A model generated the notes under the pieces. It worked only from the letters and a program-made list of their open reading frames with translations. It did no database searches and had not been told where the DNA came from. The position numbers and the translations under genes are program-made. A DNA stretch of 64,000 nucleotides from Porpolomopsis calyptriformis. Lineage: Eukaryota; Basidiomycota; Agaricomycetes; Agaricales; Hygrophoraceae. Position 1 is the stretch's first letter; each line of letters starts with the position of its first letter. Below, piece after piece: positions 54,798-64,000 of this stretch. Location: the NCBI GenBank assembly GCA_951640195.1, contig OX621166.1:2224501-2288500 (forward strand), written 5' to 3'.

Positions 54798-56181
54798 TTA
54801 CCCACCAACGAGCTGTCCACCCGTTTTACCAGGGTGAATTCCTCCGCCGTATCCAGCCTGTGCGATGTAGAGGAGAGTGCCGGTGTCCTCGTGTCCGCCT
54901 ACGACGGGACGGGGAGAACCAGGTTGTCCTAACATGCCGTGATCGACCCAACGGACGGCGCTGGCGTCACCTACCAGAACCTCGTATGTGTCCACCTGGA
55001 TTTGGGAAGGATGAGTTGTGAAGAGACCAGACGAAGACGGCAATGGACGGACCTCGATCGCTTTATGTCGGAATCCGATCAAACCGCCTTTGTTAAGCGC
55101 GGAGGATGCCTTCCCAGGATCTAGATGTAAACACGGATGAGTCATTGTCCGTGGTACTAGGAAGATGGATATCCGCACGGATGCCACCCTAAATCCAGTG
55201 GATCAGTATCATTATCATCACCATCGATCACGGAGTTCCCACCTCTTGGAATGCGCGGGCGATATAGAACACTTCCCCGTTCTCGTCCATGCCACCTTCG
55301 ATGGCTCCAAAAGGGACGCTCAAACCTCTGTTCAAAACCCAGGAGACGGGCTCCGGGGAACCGTTTTCGTAGTAAGCTTCAGTGCGAGCTCGAGCTTCTC
55401 TAATCCAGTCTGTGACGGTGGTGGTGACCTGCGCTTGTTTCTGAAGAAGGGAGGGTCGATTAAGCGCTGAAAGGGACAGAACGAATAGAGGGGGACGAGG
55501 GTCACCTGGACTTGATGCTTCCCATGCTCTTTGTACGCGAAGTACCCAGCACCGAGAGCGAGCGCGCCGGCGAAGAGGCCACCTCCGATCTGTGAGTCGC
55601 AAGTAGGGAGAAAGTGGTACGGGAAAAAGTGTTTTAATAACGCGAACGGACCTCGAGCTGCTTCTTGTGATCTTCGGACTCCCACCAGTGCTGTGGTTGC
55701 TGCTGTTTTTCTTCTTCTGTGACCGTGACTTGGACTTGGTCTTCGAAGGCCGGCGGGGCTTGACCACGAGAGAAGGTATGTCATCAACCGACTATGGACA
55801 TATCTCGGGGGGGGAGAAGCTTTACCTTCGAGGGTGTGCTTTTTCTCGTGGTGTTCATGATGCCTTTGATGTCCGTGTCCTCCGCAATCGTTGTCTCTGC
55901 CGCACTCGGGAACACGGCCCCACAACGCCGGAGTCAGGGACGGGGCCCAATCGCCCTTGAGTTAGTTGGATGGATGAGACGCCGAGCGAAATGGTCCGTC
56001 TATAGAAGGGATGCTTCGCGTACCTGGGACTGATGGGGTTGGATGATCTTATACTTGTGACCTGGTCAATCCACGTTCGATGAGCCGATCTGATTGTTAT
56101 ATGGCCCGACGGCAACGTACCCTCGTATTCGACGATGGCTCCTGCATCGTACCATGTTCCTGGTTCCCATCGGCAGTACAT
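54798..56181 (-). CDS. Carbohydrate-binding module / membrane segment / DM9-repeat protein
   Basis: Exons start 56121-56181, 56024-56061, 55826-55955, then about 55670-55765, 55515-55600, 55240-55440, and the remaining exons to 54798. The N-terminus (WEPGTWYDAGAIVEYEG, then HKYKIIQPHQSQGDWAPSLTPALWG) is a chitin-binding CBM5/12-type module. Next come a His-rich stretch, a Gln/Glu segment and one glycine-rich hydrophobic segment (GGGLFAGALALGAGYFAY). The C-terminal half has two DM9 (DUF3421) repeats: VSWVLNRGLSVPFGAIEGG..EVFYIARAF and AVRWVDHGM..ARPVVGGHEDTGTLLYIAQA-type sequence ending HPGKTGG. DM9 domains are lectin-like sugar binders in animals; in basidiomycetes this combination is common but uncharacterised. 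Middle exon edges are approximate. Confidence 0.82.
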
Positions 56182-56653
56182 TATCGTGGTTGGTCTTACT
56201 CGGCGTATTCGAGAGTGAGAAGAAGCTCAAGTGTGGGGGGGTTTCGAGCACGGCTGAGGGGTCGAGGGTTGATATATATATACGATCCGGCGATGGAGAC
56301 CTCGATCATCATGCTTCCATCGATAGGGGACTCTGAATTAGACTTTGGAATTGGCTTCGGTGTACCATGCCTGCCTCAGTACGCAGCTCGCCTCACCTCT
56401 TTCGCCCTGCTCTGTCTACGAAAAATGATCAGCAATGCGTGAGGCACGTTTGGGGTCAATGACATTAAGTTAATCCGATGCTGATGATGCTGATAATCCT
56501 GCGGCCACGATGTGTTATGTTCGCAAGGTGTTATATGGAAGTCGATTGGTATGTACAAACAACTGCCTATCGGCGACGTAATCGATTATGGATTGAGGTT
56601 GACATAGCAGAAAACCAGCGATCACGACGGGGAGTGACCGCTGGTGGTACGAG
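56182..56653. other. Intergenic, no gene seen
   Basis: Between the DM9 gene and the four-helix membrane protein gene. Has a TATATATATA stretch at 56271-56280 about 90 bp upstream of the DM9 start on its strand, a candidate promoter element. An additional 3' exon of the membrane-protein gene could lie here. Confidence 0.4.
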
Positions 56654-57418
56654 TCATAGTGGCCTGGGTCCGCTGACCTGATTAACCTCGATATCTGATC
56701 CTACTTTCCACTGTGCCATTGCCTCTTCATCGAGTTGAGTAACGTAGCTATTGGTGATGACGCAGCCCCCTGTGAAGATGGCGATGATTAGCATGCGGGG
56801 GGGGGGGAGGAGGAGGGGGGAGGAAGAAGGACGGACATATCTCGAGCAACCATACAAGAATGAATATCGTAACAGCGATACCTTTGCCGACCTCGAACCC
56901 ACGCTTACAATCGCTGGGACTCAGGCCTGGCGTTCCGGGTGATCCAGCAATGCAACTCTGGATGGATTCTAACGCTTGGTGGTTGAATATGTTGTACAAG
57001 GTGAAGGCGCCGGAGAAGACGCTGAAGGTGAGGTGGGCTACCAACATCGAGAAGAACACAGAGACCATGGTGCGGTGTCGACGGATAGCACCGATGAACC
57101 TGGGGATGGCCATAAGACGAGGGTATGGACGATTGAGATGGGATACTCACCCGAATATGGACATGATGGCGAGAAGAGTGTAGATAATCGAATGGATGTA
57201 TGCGGCAATTTCATTGATTGTCGACACTTGGCCAGCTACGCACTCGTGTGAGAATGGTTGAAACAAGAAGGGGGGGAGTGCTCACAAGGCTTCGCGATCT
57301 GGCGCCATCCAAGGGCGGAGTAGGCCACACCTCCAACGAAACCAAGGATGGTGATGACGAAGACGCCGAACCTAACCGGCAAGCAGCAGCAGAATGTCCG
57401 AGAGCGAACGGAATACAT
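56654..57418 (-). CDS. Four-helix (tetraspan) membrane protein of unknown function
   Basis: Exons from the ATG at 57418. A Cys cluster (RTFCCCLPVR), likely palmitoylated, precedes helix 1 (FGVFVITILGFVGGVAYSAL). After intron 1 come helix 2 (AAYIHSIIYTLLAIMSIFGFIGAI, split by intron 2), helix 3 (MVSVFFSMLVAHLTFSVFSGAFTLY), a loop with two cysteines (SIQSCIAGSPG..SPSDCKRG), and helix 4 (GIAVTIFILVWLLEIWGCVITNSYV, split by intron 3). The topology is tetraspanin-like without a CCG motif. Intron 3 contains a run of about 12 C before its acceptor. The C-terminus after DIEVNQ is uncertain: the frame stops at 56654, but GTCAGC there could be another donor. Confidence 0.7.
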
Positions 57419-57785
57419 TGTTGGGGAATTTGTGATTGGGGGGGGGGGGGATCGTTAAATCGTTAAAAATTTTCGTGAACAAAGGTCAAAAAGAGAGGGC
57501 CAGCCTATGTGGAAAAGATTTGCTGGCATGTGTGTGTTATATAGTCTTGCACTGCCTGACCCATTTGATGGATGGCAACACCAAGGCAACGAGTAGGAAT
57601 TTCCAATTCGGGATAAGTTTCTGGAGGAATACTCCAAACGGAGAAAAAAAATCACTTCTGCCAGGTCATACGAGACATTATTGTATTATCTGTGAATAGA
57701 GGTCAATCAGATTTTGTTAAAGCTGTACGCTTGGAGTAGATGAAATGGAGTGTCACATCGCCGTCACACTCATTTGTCTACCGTC
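57419..57785. promoter_or_regulatory. Divergent promoter region
   Basis: Separates the tetraspan gene (minus) from MPC2 (plus). A run of about 12 G lies at 57439-57450. No gene seen. Confidence 0.4.
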
Positions 57786-58263
57786 ATGTCTGGTCCAGTA
57801 GCATCGGCGGGGGCATCACGATTCTCTGCCCTTCTGAACCATCCTGCAGGTTGCTCCTTTCCCAACCTGTCCTTCTAAGTTTTTTTTTTTGATGCTTTGA
57901 TGACAGGGCCTAAAACTGTATTTTTCTGGGCACCTATGATGAAATGGTGCCTTGTTGCTGCTGGCGTGAAGGACCTGGCCCGTCCTGCAGACAAACTTAG
58001 CGTGCCGCAGAATCTCGGTACGGTATTCTTTCGACCGCCCAGACATGTGATTGGTGTTGAATTGGTCATGTTTAGCCCTCACCGCGACAGGGCTGATATG
58101 GGTGAGATACTCGTTCGTGATCATACCCGTGAACTACAGCCTGGCCGCCGTATGTTTCAATTCTCAACCTCCCGTTTCTGACTGATCTGACCATGTTTGT
58201 GTTCAGGTCAACCTCTTTGTGGGCATGTCAGGTATCACCCAATTAGTCCGTGTTGCACGGTGA
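57786..58263 (+). CDS. MPC2: Mitochondrial pyruvate carrier subunit 2-like
   Basis: Exons 57786-57849, 57907-58017, 58076-58149 and 58207-58263 encode 101 residues, normal for the family (about 100-130). Motifs in order: FSALLNHPAGPKTVFFWAPMMKW, VAAGVKDLARPADKLSVPQNLAL, TATGLIWVRYSFVIIPVNYSLAAVNLFVG and GITQLVRVAR. These are the hallmark GP.T.FFWAP, RPA..LS..QN and TG.IW.RYS..I.P.N blocks of MPC proteins. The carrier is a heterodimer in the inner mitochondrial membrane that imports pyruvate into the matrix; MPC2-type subunits have three membrane segments. The intron 1 tract contains 12 T. No partner MPC1 gene is in the window. Confidence 0.93.
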
Positions 58264-58429
58264 GTATTTCAGTATCGGTTGATTTGCCAATACCGATTTT
58301 TCTGTAGTTACCGTTATACAGAGGGGTCAAAAGCATCACCGACAGGTTAAAGTTCTGTGCTACTGCTACATAAACGCAATTAATATGACCCAACAAGAAA
58401 GAGCTAGCAATACAACAGCACAAGGTACA

Positions 58430-59035
58430 TTATCTGGGCCGAGAGCTCTTCCCCTTTGTAGATGTCGTCCTTTTGCCGCCTGGGGTACGTTGATCGAGTT
58501 CTAAGCCATCAACGACGGTCTTGGCAGCTTCCCACCACTGTGAGTCCTTCAAGGCCTGCTTCGCGGCCACTGTGATGCTCTCAACGATCTCCAACGCATC
58601 CCCGTTCTGCTCTTGTTGCCGCCATTGGCGGTGTCGGTTGAATGAATCCCAGGGTTTGGGTGGTGACCTCGCACGCTGCGATCTCGATCCGTCGCGCGAA
58701 GCAGAATTGACGCTGTTCGTGGTGGAGATGACCCATGCGATCCCGGCCATGAGTGTGCCGACAATGACGCCCCACTTAATGAACCAGAAACTGGCTCGGA
58801 TCATCCATGTGGTCGTTCGGTATAGAGAAAGAAAGACGAGGTATGCGGTGAGGAGGGTGATGAGAGGCGGCAAGACCGACTGGACGTTCCATTGGGATGG
58901 GTTGGTTAGTAGAAGGGCGGATAAAGACGAGACGAGAGTGATGGATTGTGAGAAGAAGGCATAGACGATGGAGTAAAGTGGTGGTGGGATGAGCGGTCGG
59001 ATGTGTTCAAGAGCAAAGTCGATGAAGTCGCCCAT
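58430..59035 (-). CDS. APQ12-like nuclear-envelope membrane protein
   Basis: Single exon, 201 residues, starting MGDFIDFALEHIRPLIPPP. Two or three membrane segments: YSIVYAFFSQSITLVSSLSALLL, VLPPLITLLTAYLVFLSLY, and WFIKWGVIVGTLMAGIAWVI after a short RTTTWMIRASF linker. The C-terminal half is soluble, with SRSQRARSPPKPW and an amphipathic helix ALEIVESITVAAKQALKDSQWWEAAKTVVDGL. This layout fits the fungal APQ12/nuclear-pore-assembly family, which affects lipid balance of the nuclear envelope and pore biogenesis. The family call is from memory of the pattern and is moderate. It converges with MPC2. Confidence 0.6.
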   Translation of the reverse strand: MGDFIDFALEHIRPLIPPPLYSIVYAFFSQSITLVSSLSALLLTNPSQWNVQSVLPPLITLLTAYLVFLSLYRTTTWMIRASFWFIKWGVIVGTLMAGIAWVISTTNSVNSASRDGSRSQRARSPPKPWDSFNRHRQWRQQEQNGDALEIVESITVAAKQALKDSQWWEAAKTVVDGLELDQRTPGGKRTTSTKGKSSRPR

Positions 59036-59246
59036 AAGAGGAGACGTGATAGTGACAGGTCACGAGTTGTCACGTTACCGCTTCTATTCCGGAATCTCCG
59101 CGGCCGTATCTATATCAACCAATCGGGACAACTCTCGGCATTACGAAATTGCTATATTAAGATATCTCTTAAATCAACAAGACCAAACACTTTTTACCTA
59201 TAAAGACTCAACAACATCCAACTTATCTTTACTACTCCCCATCAAA

Positions 59247-59911
59247 ATGAAGAGAAAATTCGAGCTTGACCCGGACGACTCAGTGTCTACCGTATGTCTC
59301 CCCGCCGTTCACCCCCTTCCTTCTGCTTATCATACCTCCAGTGTCCGAAACAGCTAAAACTCATACCTTTCCCACATTGGGAGTCCGACATCGACGTCGC
59401 AATGTTCGACGCTGAGCCTACCGATCCTCACCACACCCGTATTCCATCTGATGCTAGCACTACTTCCTCTCTTTCTTCTGGCTCACAAAATTCCCGTACG
59501 CTCCACCCAGTCCCGTCTCTCTCTTGTCTCATTCACATTCTGTTTCCCCAGCCCTCCCCTCCCTCATTGATCTCCCCCCTTACTTCTCCCCCAACCGAAA
59601 TGCCCTGAATTCGATTTCTCCCGCCTACTCCTCCAACCCTCCTTCGCCTAAACTCGTCGGTTTGCTTCAACCTTCGAGTGTCTTTTCGCACCACGGGTGA
59701 GCCACTTTCGTCTTTATCTTGCGGGTATCGTCCCCCAAACCCCCCACTCACCTTTCCATTTACCGCCCGCCGCCTCAACAAACACAGTACCGGCTGTTCC
59801 CAAATACCGAAACTACGTCTTGCCTGCTCGGCCAGCCCGGATGGTCGACGAACGATGTGGAGTCACTGCGAACAATGTGGTGCAATTTCTATGGTCGACA
59901 ATTTTGACTAG
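59247..59911 (+). CDS. Small conserved Cys-containing protein of unknown function
   Basis: Exons 59247-59291, 59342-59495, 59552-59696 and 59788-59911 give 155 residues. It begins MKRKFELDPDDSVST then CPKQLKLIPFPHWESDIDVAM, a Ser/Thr/Pro-rich middle (SPAYSSNPPSPKLVGLLQP), and ends TGCSQIPKLRLACSAS..RRTMWSHCEQCGAISMVD. The C-terminal cysteines (C-x9-C, then HCEQC) could bind zinc. I recall similar N- and C-terminal blocks in other Agaricomycete proteins without an assigned role. All four exons join in phase. A nuclear localisation is possible from MKRK. Confidence 0.7.
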
Positions 59912-60475
59912 CCTCAACAGGTCCCCTCAAGAGTCAACTTCGACAGAACCCGTCTAACTGGTCTTGCAAACTTTTTCCCCATGATTTTCTGTGTTCTTTC
60001 AGGCTGATTTATCCCCATCCTCACTTTTTACTCATCTCCACCCAAGCCAAGTTACCGACTCAGTGCACTGCTTGCGCCCATCCGACCCTGACCTCCCGAC
60101 ACCATCACCATCAGCTCCCTTGACAAACATCTGCTCTCTTGTCTTCACCCTTGCTTCTGACACCGCCATCCCTGTCCAGCTACACATATGCGACATTGGC
60201 GACCATCTCCACCTCCACCACCTTCGATTTCCGCTTCCGCCGTCGTTCATTTGCTGTTCCCTCTCTGACTTCATGCTCGCTCTCGTGATTGTATATATTA
60301 TTATCATCCGTATTGTTCCAATCTATTTGTTCGTGAAATGTGATCGCACTCGCTCGATTATCTTACTGGCGAGACATTGCACTTTAAACGGTTCATTCCT
60401 TCCCACACACGGGATACCTCGTTTACAATCTTTGTAAAACCTGGTATATCACTTGAAATGGTGTGCGACAACAGT
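59912..60475. other. Intergenic, convergent 3' region
   Basis: Pyrimidine-rich sequence between the preceding gene and GOT1. The open frame 59991-60437 is Leu/Pro/Ser-rich by composition and shows no domain; I do not call it a gene. Confidence 0.45.
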
Positions 60476-61131
60476 CTATACTGCAGACGTCCGAGAGCCA
60501 GCTAGCCGATCTGCCGCCTACCAGCACTTGTCAGCTTGATCTCCACATTTGGCAATGGGCTACTCACGTCGCGAATGTATGGCAAAGAGAGCAGATTGCC
60601 GACGAAAGGCAATTGTCGGAGGAATGTGAGGATGACTGGGAAAAAATCGCTGAACGGATTCAAAAACGTCAAGACTAGGCCAGAGAGAGAACGGAAAGGA
60701 ACGGACCCGAACAGGTTCAAGAATCCGAATGTCTCGACGATCATCCCGACGAAGGGCCATTTGAGGAAGACGAGAAGGATACCGCCGAGAAAACATAGTG
60801 TCCCGCGAATTTTTTGTTTTCGTGCGAAGAAGTAGAATGTCTTTTGCGGTCCGATGATCAGGGTGAGACCTGAGACGAAGAGGACCTAGAGAAAAGGAGA
60901 ATGGGGTGAGTAATGAGGGGGAGGAAGGGGGAGAAGGGTGAGGACGTTTCCGAGAGCGAGGAGTGCACCGTCGAAGAAGAGGATGACACCGAGAATCATG
61001 AATATAGTCCCGAAGGAGGTGAGCGCTACGCCGATTTCTGTGTGAACGAGACGGTGGGGGGGGTTGGATGAATTATCAAAAAAAAAGAATGGAACGGTGC
61101 GATGCTGACTTTGAGCATCTGATAGCCACAT
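60476..61131 (-). CDS. GOT1: Golgi transport protein GOT1
   Basis: Five exons from the ATG at 61131 to a TAG at 60476-60478, about 138 residues, the length of yeast Got1p. Order: [38 protein letters not shown], then VLFVSGLTLIIGPQKTFYFF, RKQKIRGTLCFLGGILLVFLKWPFVGMIVETFGFLNLFG, DFFPVILTFLRQLPFVGNLLSLPYIRD and the C-terminal AADRLAGSRTSAV. Four membrane helices, as in the family. GOT1 assists ER-Golgi vesicle traffic and COPII vesicle fusion competence. The last intron was chosen because only the acceptor just before GCGGCAGATCGG gives the family-typical DRLAG end. Confidence 0.92.
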
Positions 61132-61371
61132 CGTGTCTTGACGTTGATGTAGGTTCGTTTCAGTGAACGTTGTCCTCACAGCGGAGGATGGAAGTCAGGT
61201 ATGGTAAATTAGGGTGACGTGACGTGGCTGTGCTGACGTGTAGCGACTTGGTATGCCATTCTGCATGATTGGTTTTGCGGGAAACTCAGGTGGTGCTCGC
61301 CATTCTGTTCAAACTGAGAATTGGAATCTCCCATTGATCATCTCTGATCCTACGGCTTCTACATCGACCCA
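61132..61371. promoter_or_regulatory. Divergent promoter region
   Basis: 240 bp between the GOT1 start and the next plus-strand start. Holds closely spaced TGACGTG.CTG elements (TGACGTGACGTGGCTGTGCTGACGTG near 61213-61238), similar to CRE/bZIP half-sites. Confidence 0.4.
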
Positions 61372-62613
61372 ATGCAATCGGGTAATCTCCCGGGTACGCC
61401 CAATATCCCACCGAATATGCCCAATGATACCCGCAATCCGAGGGAACAAGGCCCGGACAACAGGACTGAGCCCCCCCTGAGGGACAATATCAGTGCCGCA
61501 GGCCCGCGTTATGGTAAGTGCAGGCACCACCGATCTCGTCGATCTCATCAAACAATGTGCTTTAGTGTATTATCGAGTGTATACAAAGGATGGGGCCATC
61601 CCGACCAAAACGCCTGCTGATCAACGTGACCCGTACATAGGACGCATCCCAGCAACCTCGGTCCCCCCACCTCATACAGTCGCCTCTCTGAAACGATCGC
61701 TGATCAAATTCGAGACCTTAGGGGAAGGCATAAACGAAGCCCATCTTTTCCAATCCACCGGAAGCCCATCTGCGATGGAGGACACTGAAAGGGTAGTCAT
61801 TCGCAATCGCGACGGTCTAGGCTCGCTTGCTCAAGACCCTTTGGCGCTTGTCATCCAATTTTCCGATTCCGTGGAGGGTTCCTTGGCTGACACTGAGATT
61901 GGAAGCGATATTGCCTCCGGGGAGTCACGCCGCAGTGAGCCTATCCTACTGGCTGATTTGCCATTATCATATCGAGCAACGATCGCAGTTTACTATAGAT
62001 TATATGGGGATGGGCTTGACGTTCCGTCAAGGCGTCCGATCAACCCCGATGATCCATCCCTCGCATGTTTCGACCCCAAACTAGTCGCTCCACCACACAC
62101 GATCGACTTGATCAGGTGCTACATAGCAAAAATTGAAGGAAACCCTGAGCTTGCCTTTGTCCGGTTGTATTCTGACACTTCTTGTGAATCTCCAATGGAT
62201 AGTAGACACGTCCAAATCTTATCTGGGGATGGTCCTGGTGTCGCTATCGATAATCCAATGGCCCTTGTACAGGCCGAGGAATCCAATCCAGGTCCTCCCC
62301 GAGCTCGTCCGGAAGGCGAATTTCGCTTCAAGCTCATGATGGCTGGAGATGGAAGTGCGAACATCCCTACTACTGGACGGTGTCATCTCTAATTCTATCT
62401 CCTTAAGCTTTCAGTGATCCCAAGTGGCTCGATTACAAAGCTGGAGAAATACTCTATACAAATGGCAATGTCACATCTGTCCCATATTTAACAGGAAGTA
62501 GGTTCCATGTTGTTCAGAAAAATGGTGTGATTTGGATGAAACCTCAAATTCAGCCCTGCACTTCCCTGGGTTTGAGGCCCGAAATGCTCATGGTCGAGAA
62601 GGCTGTAAGTTAA
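61372..62613 (+). CDS. Two-repeat protein of a basidiomycete-type family, function unknown
   Basis: Exons 61372-61513, 61566-62379 and 62415-62613 encode about 384 residues. A disordered leader (NLPGTPNIPPNMPNDTRNP) precedes two repeats of about 110 residues. Repeat 1 has VYYRVYTKDGAIPTKTP, PYIGRIPATSVPPPHTVASLKR, and VIRNRDGLGSLAQDPLALV. Repeat 2 has VYYRLYGDGLDVPSRRP, SLACFDPKLVAPPHTIDLIRC and ILSGDGPGVAIDNPMALV. After a 35-nt intron the C-terminus reads DPKWLDYKAGEILYTNGN. I recall the YRVY.DGAIPS..PPHT..S.K unit from many Agaricomycete proteins, often multi-copy, with no known role. Without the last intron the frame ends at 62392. Confidence 0.65.
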
Positions 62614-63751
62614 ACCGCTGTCTTCTTGGCGTAATGACTGTCCCTTCTGATCATCTTGTTTTTTAGTTGTTTGGCTAGGTTCGTGATACCATTCCTGCTT
62701 TCTGGTCCTTCTCACACTTCGTTAATCACAGGCCAAGTAGACTGGAGGAATACCTTGCAACAGGGTTGAGGATTGGTTTTTGAATAATTCTGTATCGGTA
62801 TCGGACCCCCGCATCCTTTGCTTGCTGATTGCAATTTCGGGTGTCATTTCTATGGACAAACCACTTTCGGTTTCCAGGAGTTATCAATCTTGGTGAAATA
62901 TGTAGGTCAAGTAAAATTTCGTGTAATCTCTATGCTTTTGCCATATGCGAATCTAACATACTCGTTTCCACGGAAAAGACAACCCAGGATGTCGACGAAA
63001 CAGAGACGAGCGATTGCTGCGTGCTAATGAATATCATGTCTCTGGCCCCTTCCATCGAGTCGAGGCTAGTGCGCCAAAATACGCGGTAGCACCATGTCCT
63101 ATTCTTGCAGACATCTGGACGTTGAAGTTGAAGGGGAGGCCGGCATAGAGTCTGGATACTGCAGAAGGAGGCAGACGCATATCTAAGTCACTGCAGAGCG
63201 AGAATGGGCGCTAGATACGGCGGTTATGAGGTGGACCATTCTCATCCGTATTGTCTCGTCTCCCCTCCAATGACACCCGCTATCTGCATTCTTGTGAACT
63301 GGAAAACAGCGCCCTTCTTCACTTCGACCATAAGCTCGGCGTAACCTGCTTCTCCTCTTTGGTGGACTTGATCGTCCGACTGAGTTTGAAAAAGATGTCC
63401 TTAGCAGTAATCAGCCGCAATAATAATGTACGTGTAACCGCGACGGATCCACGTTGTTATGCATTGATTCCGAATGCATAGACCTTTGGTGGGTCCCGAC
63501 CGTATGCATTACCAGCTAAACCAACAGTAGCCGGGGTGTCCACCCGATAGACTGCTATGCAATCTCAATTTCCGAATGAAGGAAGACGGAAACTGCGCTT
63601 GAAGGTTATAGAGAAGTTTTGGAAACATATAGAGTCGATTCAGGGGGACGGCCAGTCCGTGAATGATAATGTATGTGTATCCGAAACGGATCTCCATTAT
63701 TGGTGCCGTATTGATTCCCCAGCATGTACGTATAGCACGAGCCTGATATAG
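62614..63751. other. Intergenic or undeciphered 5' region, with a direct repeat
   Basis: No convincing gene. A repeat of about 65 bp (AATAATGTACGTGTAACC...CGGATC..CG.T.TT.. ...GTATTGATTCC) occurs at about 63424-63480 and 63666-63722. Short frames at 62829-63089 have no recognisable domain. Part of it may be 5' exons of the gene at the right edge. Confidence 0.35.
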
Positions 63752-64000
63752 GTCCAGGCCAATTGAACGATCCCGACCCTTTCGACTACATCACTGACGG
63801 GCCAGAGTTGGGTATCCTACTCCGCGTGGATTATTCAAACGAAGACGCGTGGGGGATGTTCCAATCCCGACTTCAGGAGGCGGAGAAGGAGTTGGCACGC
63901 GCCATTGCCGAAGGTGATGAAGCGGAGGATAAGGCACCTGGCGACGACGCGTCTCTGGCCACCGAGGACGCAGAGATGGACGAGGGTAGCGGTGACGATG
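63752..64000 (+). CDS. Partial gene at right edge, acidic, possibly DUF6924-like
   Basis: An open frame enters after TATAG at 63751 and runs off the window: GPGQLNDPDPFDYITDGPE, LGILLRVDYSNEDAWGMF, then an acidic helix QEAEKELARAIAEGDEAED and an Asp/Glu-rich stretch. The LLRVDYSNEDAW element resembles DUF6924, which in bacteria and fungi has LLRTD[FY]S...AW; this is a tentative memory-based match. No ATG is available at the start, so an upstream exon is expected. The codon pattern is clearly coding. Confidence 0.5.

Noticed and set aside
59991..60437. 148-residue open frame between two genes
   Set aside because: Leu/Pro/Ser content follows from pyrimidine-rich DNA; no conserved block, and it overlaps the 3' flank of GOT1.
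1..64000. CRISPR arrays, rRNA, and intact transposons
   Set aside because: No regularly spaced repeats, rRNA segments, terminal inverted repeats with a transposase, or reverse-transcriptase motifs were seen. tRNA genes could not be excluded by eye.

Overview
This window is nuclear DNA from a filamentous basidiomycete, most likely an Agaricomycete. The evidence is introns of mostly 45-75 nt in nearly every gene, a mixed gene order on both strands, and families typical of that group: BTB proteins with a conserved acidic linker, a chitin-binding/DM9 membrane protein, fungal NB-ARC/TPR proteins and F-box proteins. There are no operons, rRNA genes or recognisable intact transposons. Exon boundaries were worked out by hand from GT..AG sites and frame continuity, without transcript data.

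1-21.7 kb is an accessory, duplication-rich region with conserved genes embedded in it. An unrecognised five-exon gene family is present as three good copies (A at 1-673 on minus, cut by the window edge; B at 17691-18768 on minus; C at 19533-20549 on plus) and one relic (near 4.1-4.6 kb). Copy A lies head-to-head with an intact NB-ARC/TPR gene (1175-3636). Copy B lies head-to-head with a decayed copy of the same NB-ARC gene (18806-19480). The pair has therefore been duplicated as a unit, the layout expected of an NLR and its partner. The 3' tail of the NLR gene is also scattered as orphan pieces near 16.2 and 21.4 kb. Embedded housekeeping-type genes are palmitoyl-protein thioesterase (4672-5884), a GT61-like glycosyltransferase (6052-7897), an unknown gene (8096-9217), an EZH2/KMT6 Polycomb methyltransferase (9337-12172), a short-chain dehydrogenase (12726-13762) and an F-box protein (13919-15385).

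22-29.7 kb is conserved regulatory and housekeeping sequence: a Ser/Pro-rich protein (22066-23424), the ribosome-biogenesis factor UTP6 with an apparent frame break (23459-24421), a Ran1/KSP1-like protein kinase (24735-27880) and a PHO80-like cyclin (28603-29743).

29.7-46.5 kb is a local array of five BTB-domain genes plus BTB relics. Two copies of the Mediator subunit MED1 gene lie inside it, one apparently complete (42159-44604) and one truncated (37620-39303), showing that a BTB-MED1 block was duplicated.

46.7-64 kb is mostly single-copy: a secreted protein, a large Ser/Pro-rich protein with a coiled coil, one membrane segment and a KASH-like C-terminus (47834-52251), an F-box protein, a CBM/DM9 membrane protein, a four-helix membrane protein, mitochondrial pyruvate carrier MPC2, an APQ12-like nuclear-envelope protein, a small Cys-rich conserved protein, Golgi protein GOT1, a two-repeat protein of a basidiomycete-type family, and a partial gene at the right edge.
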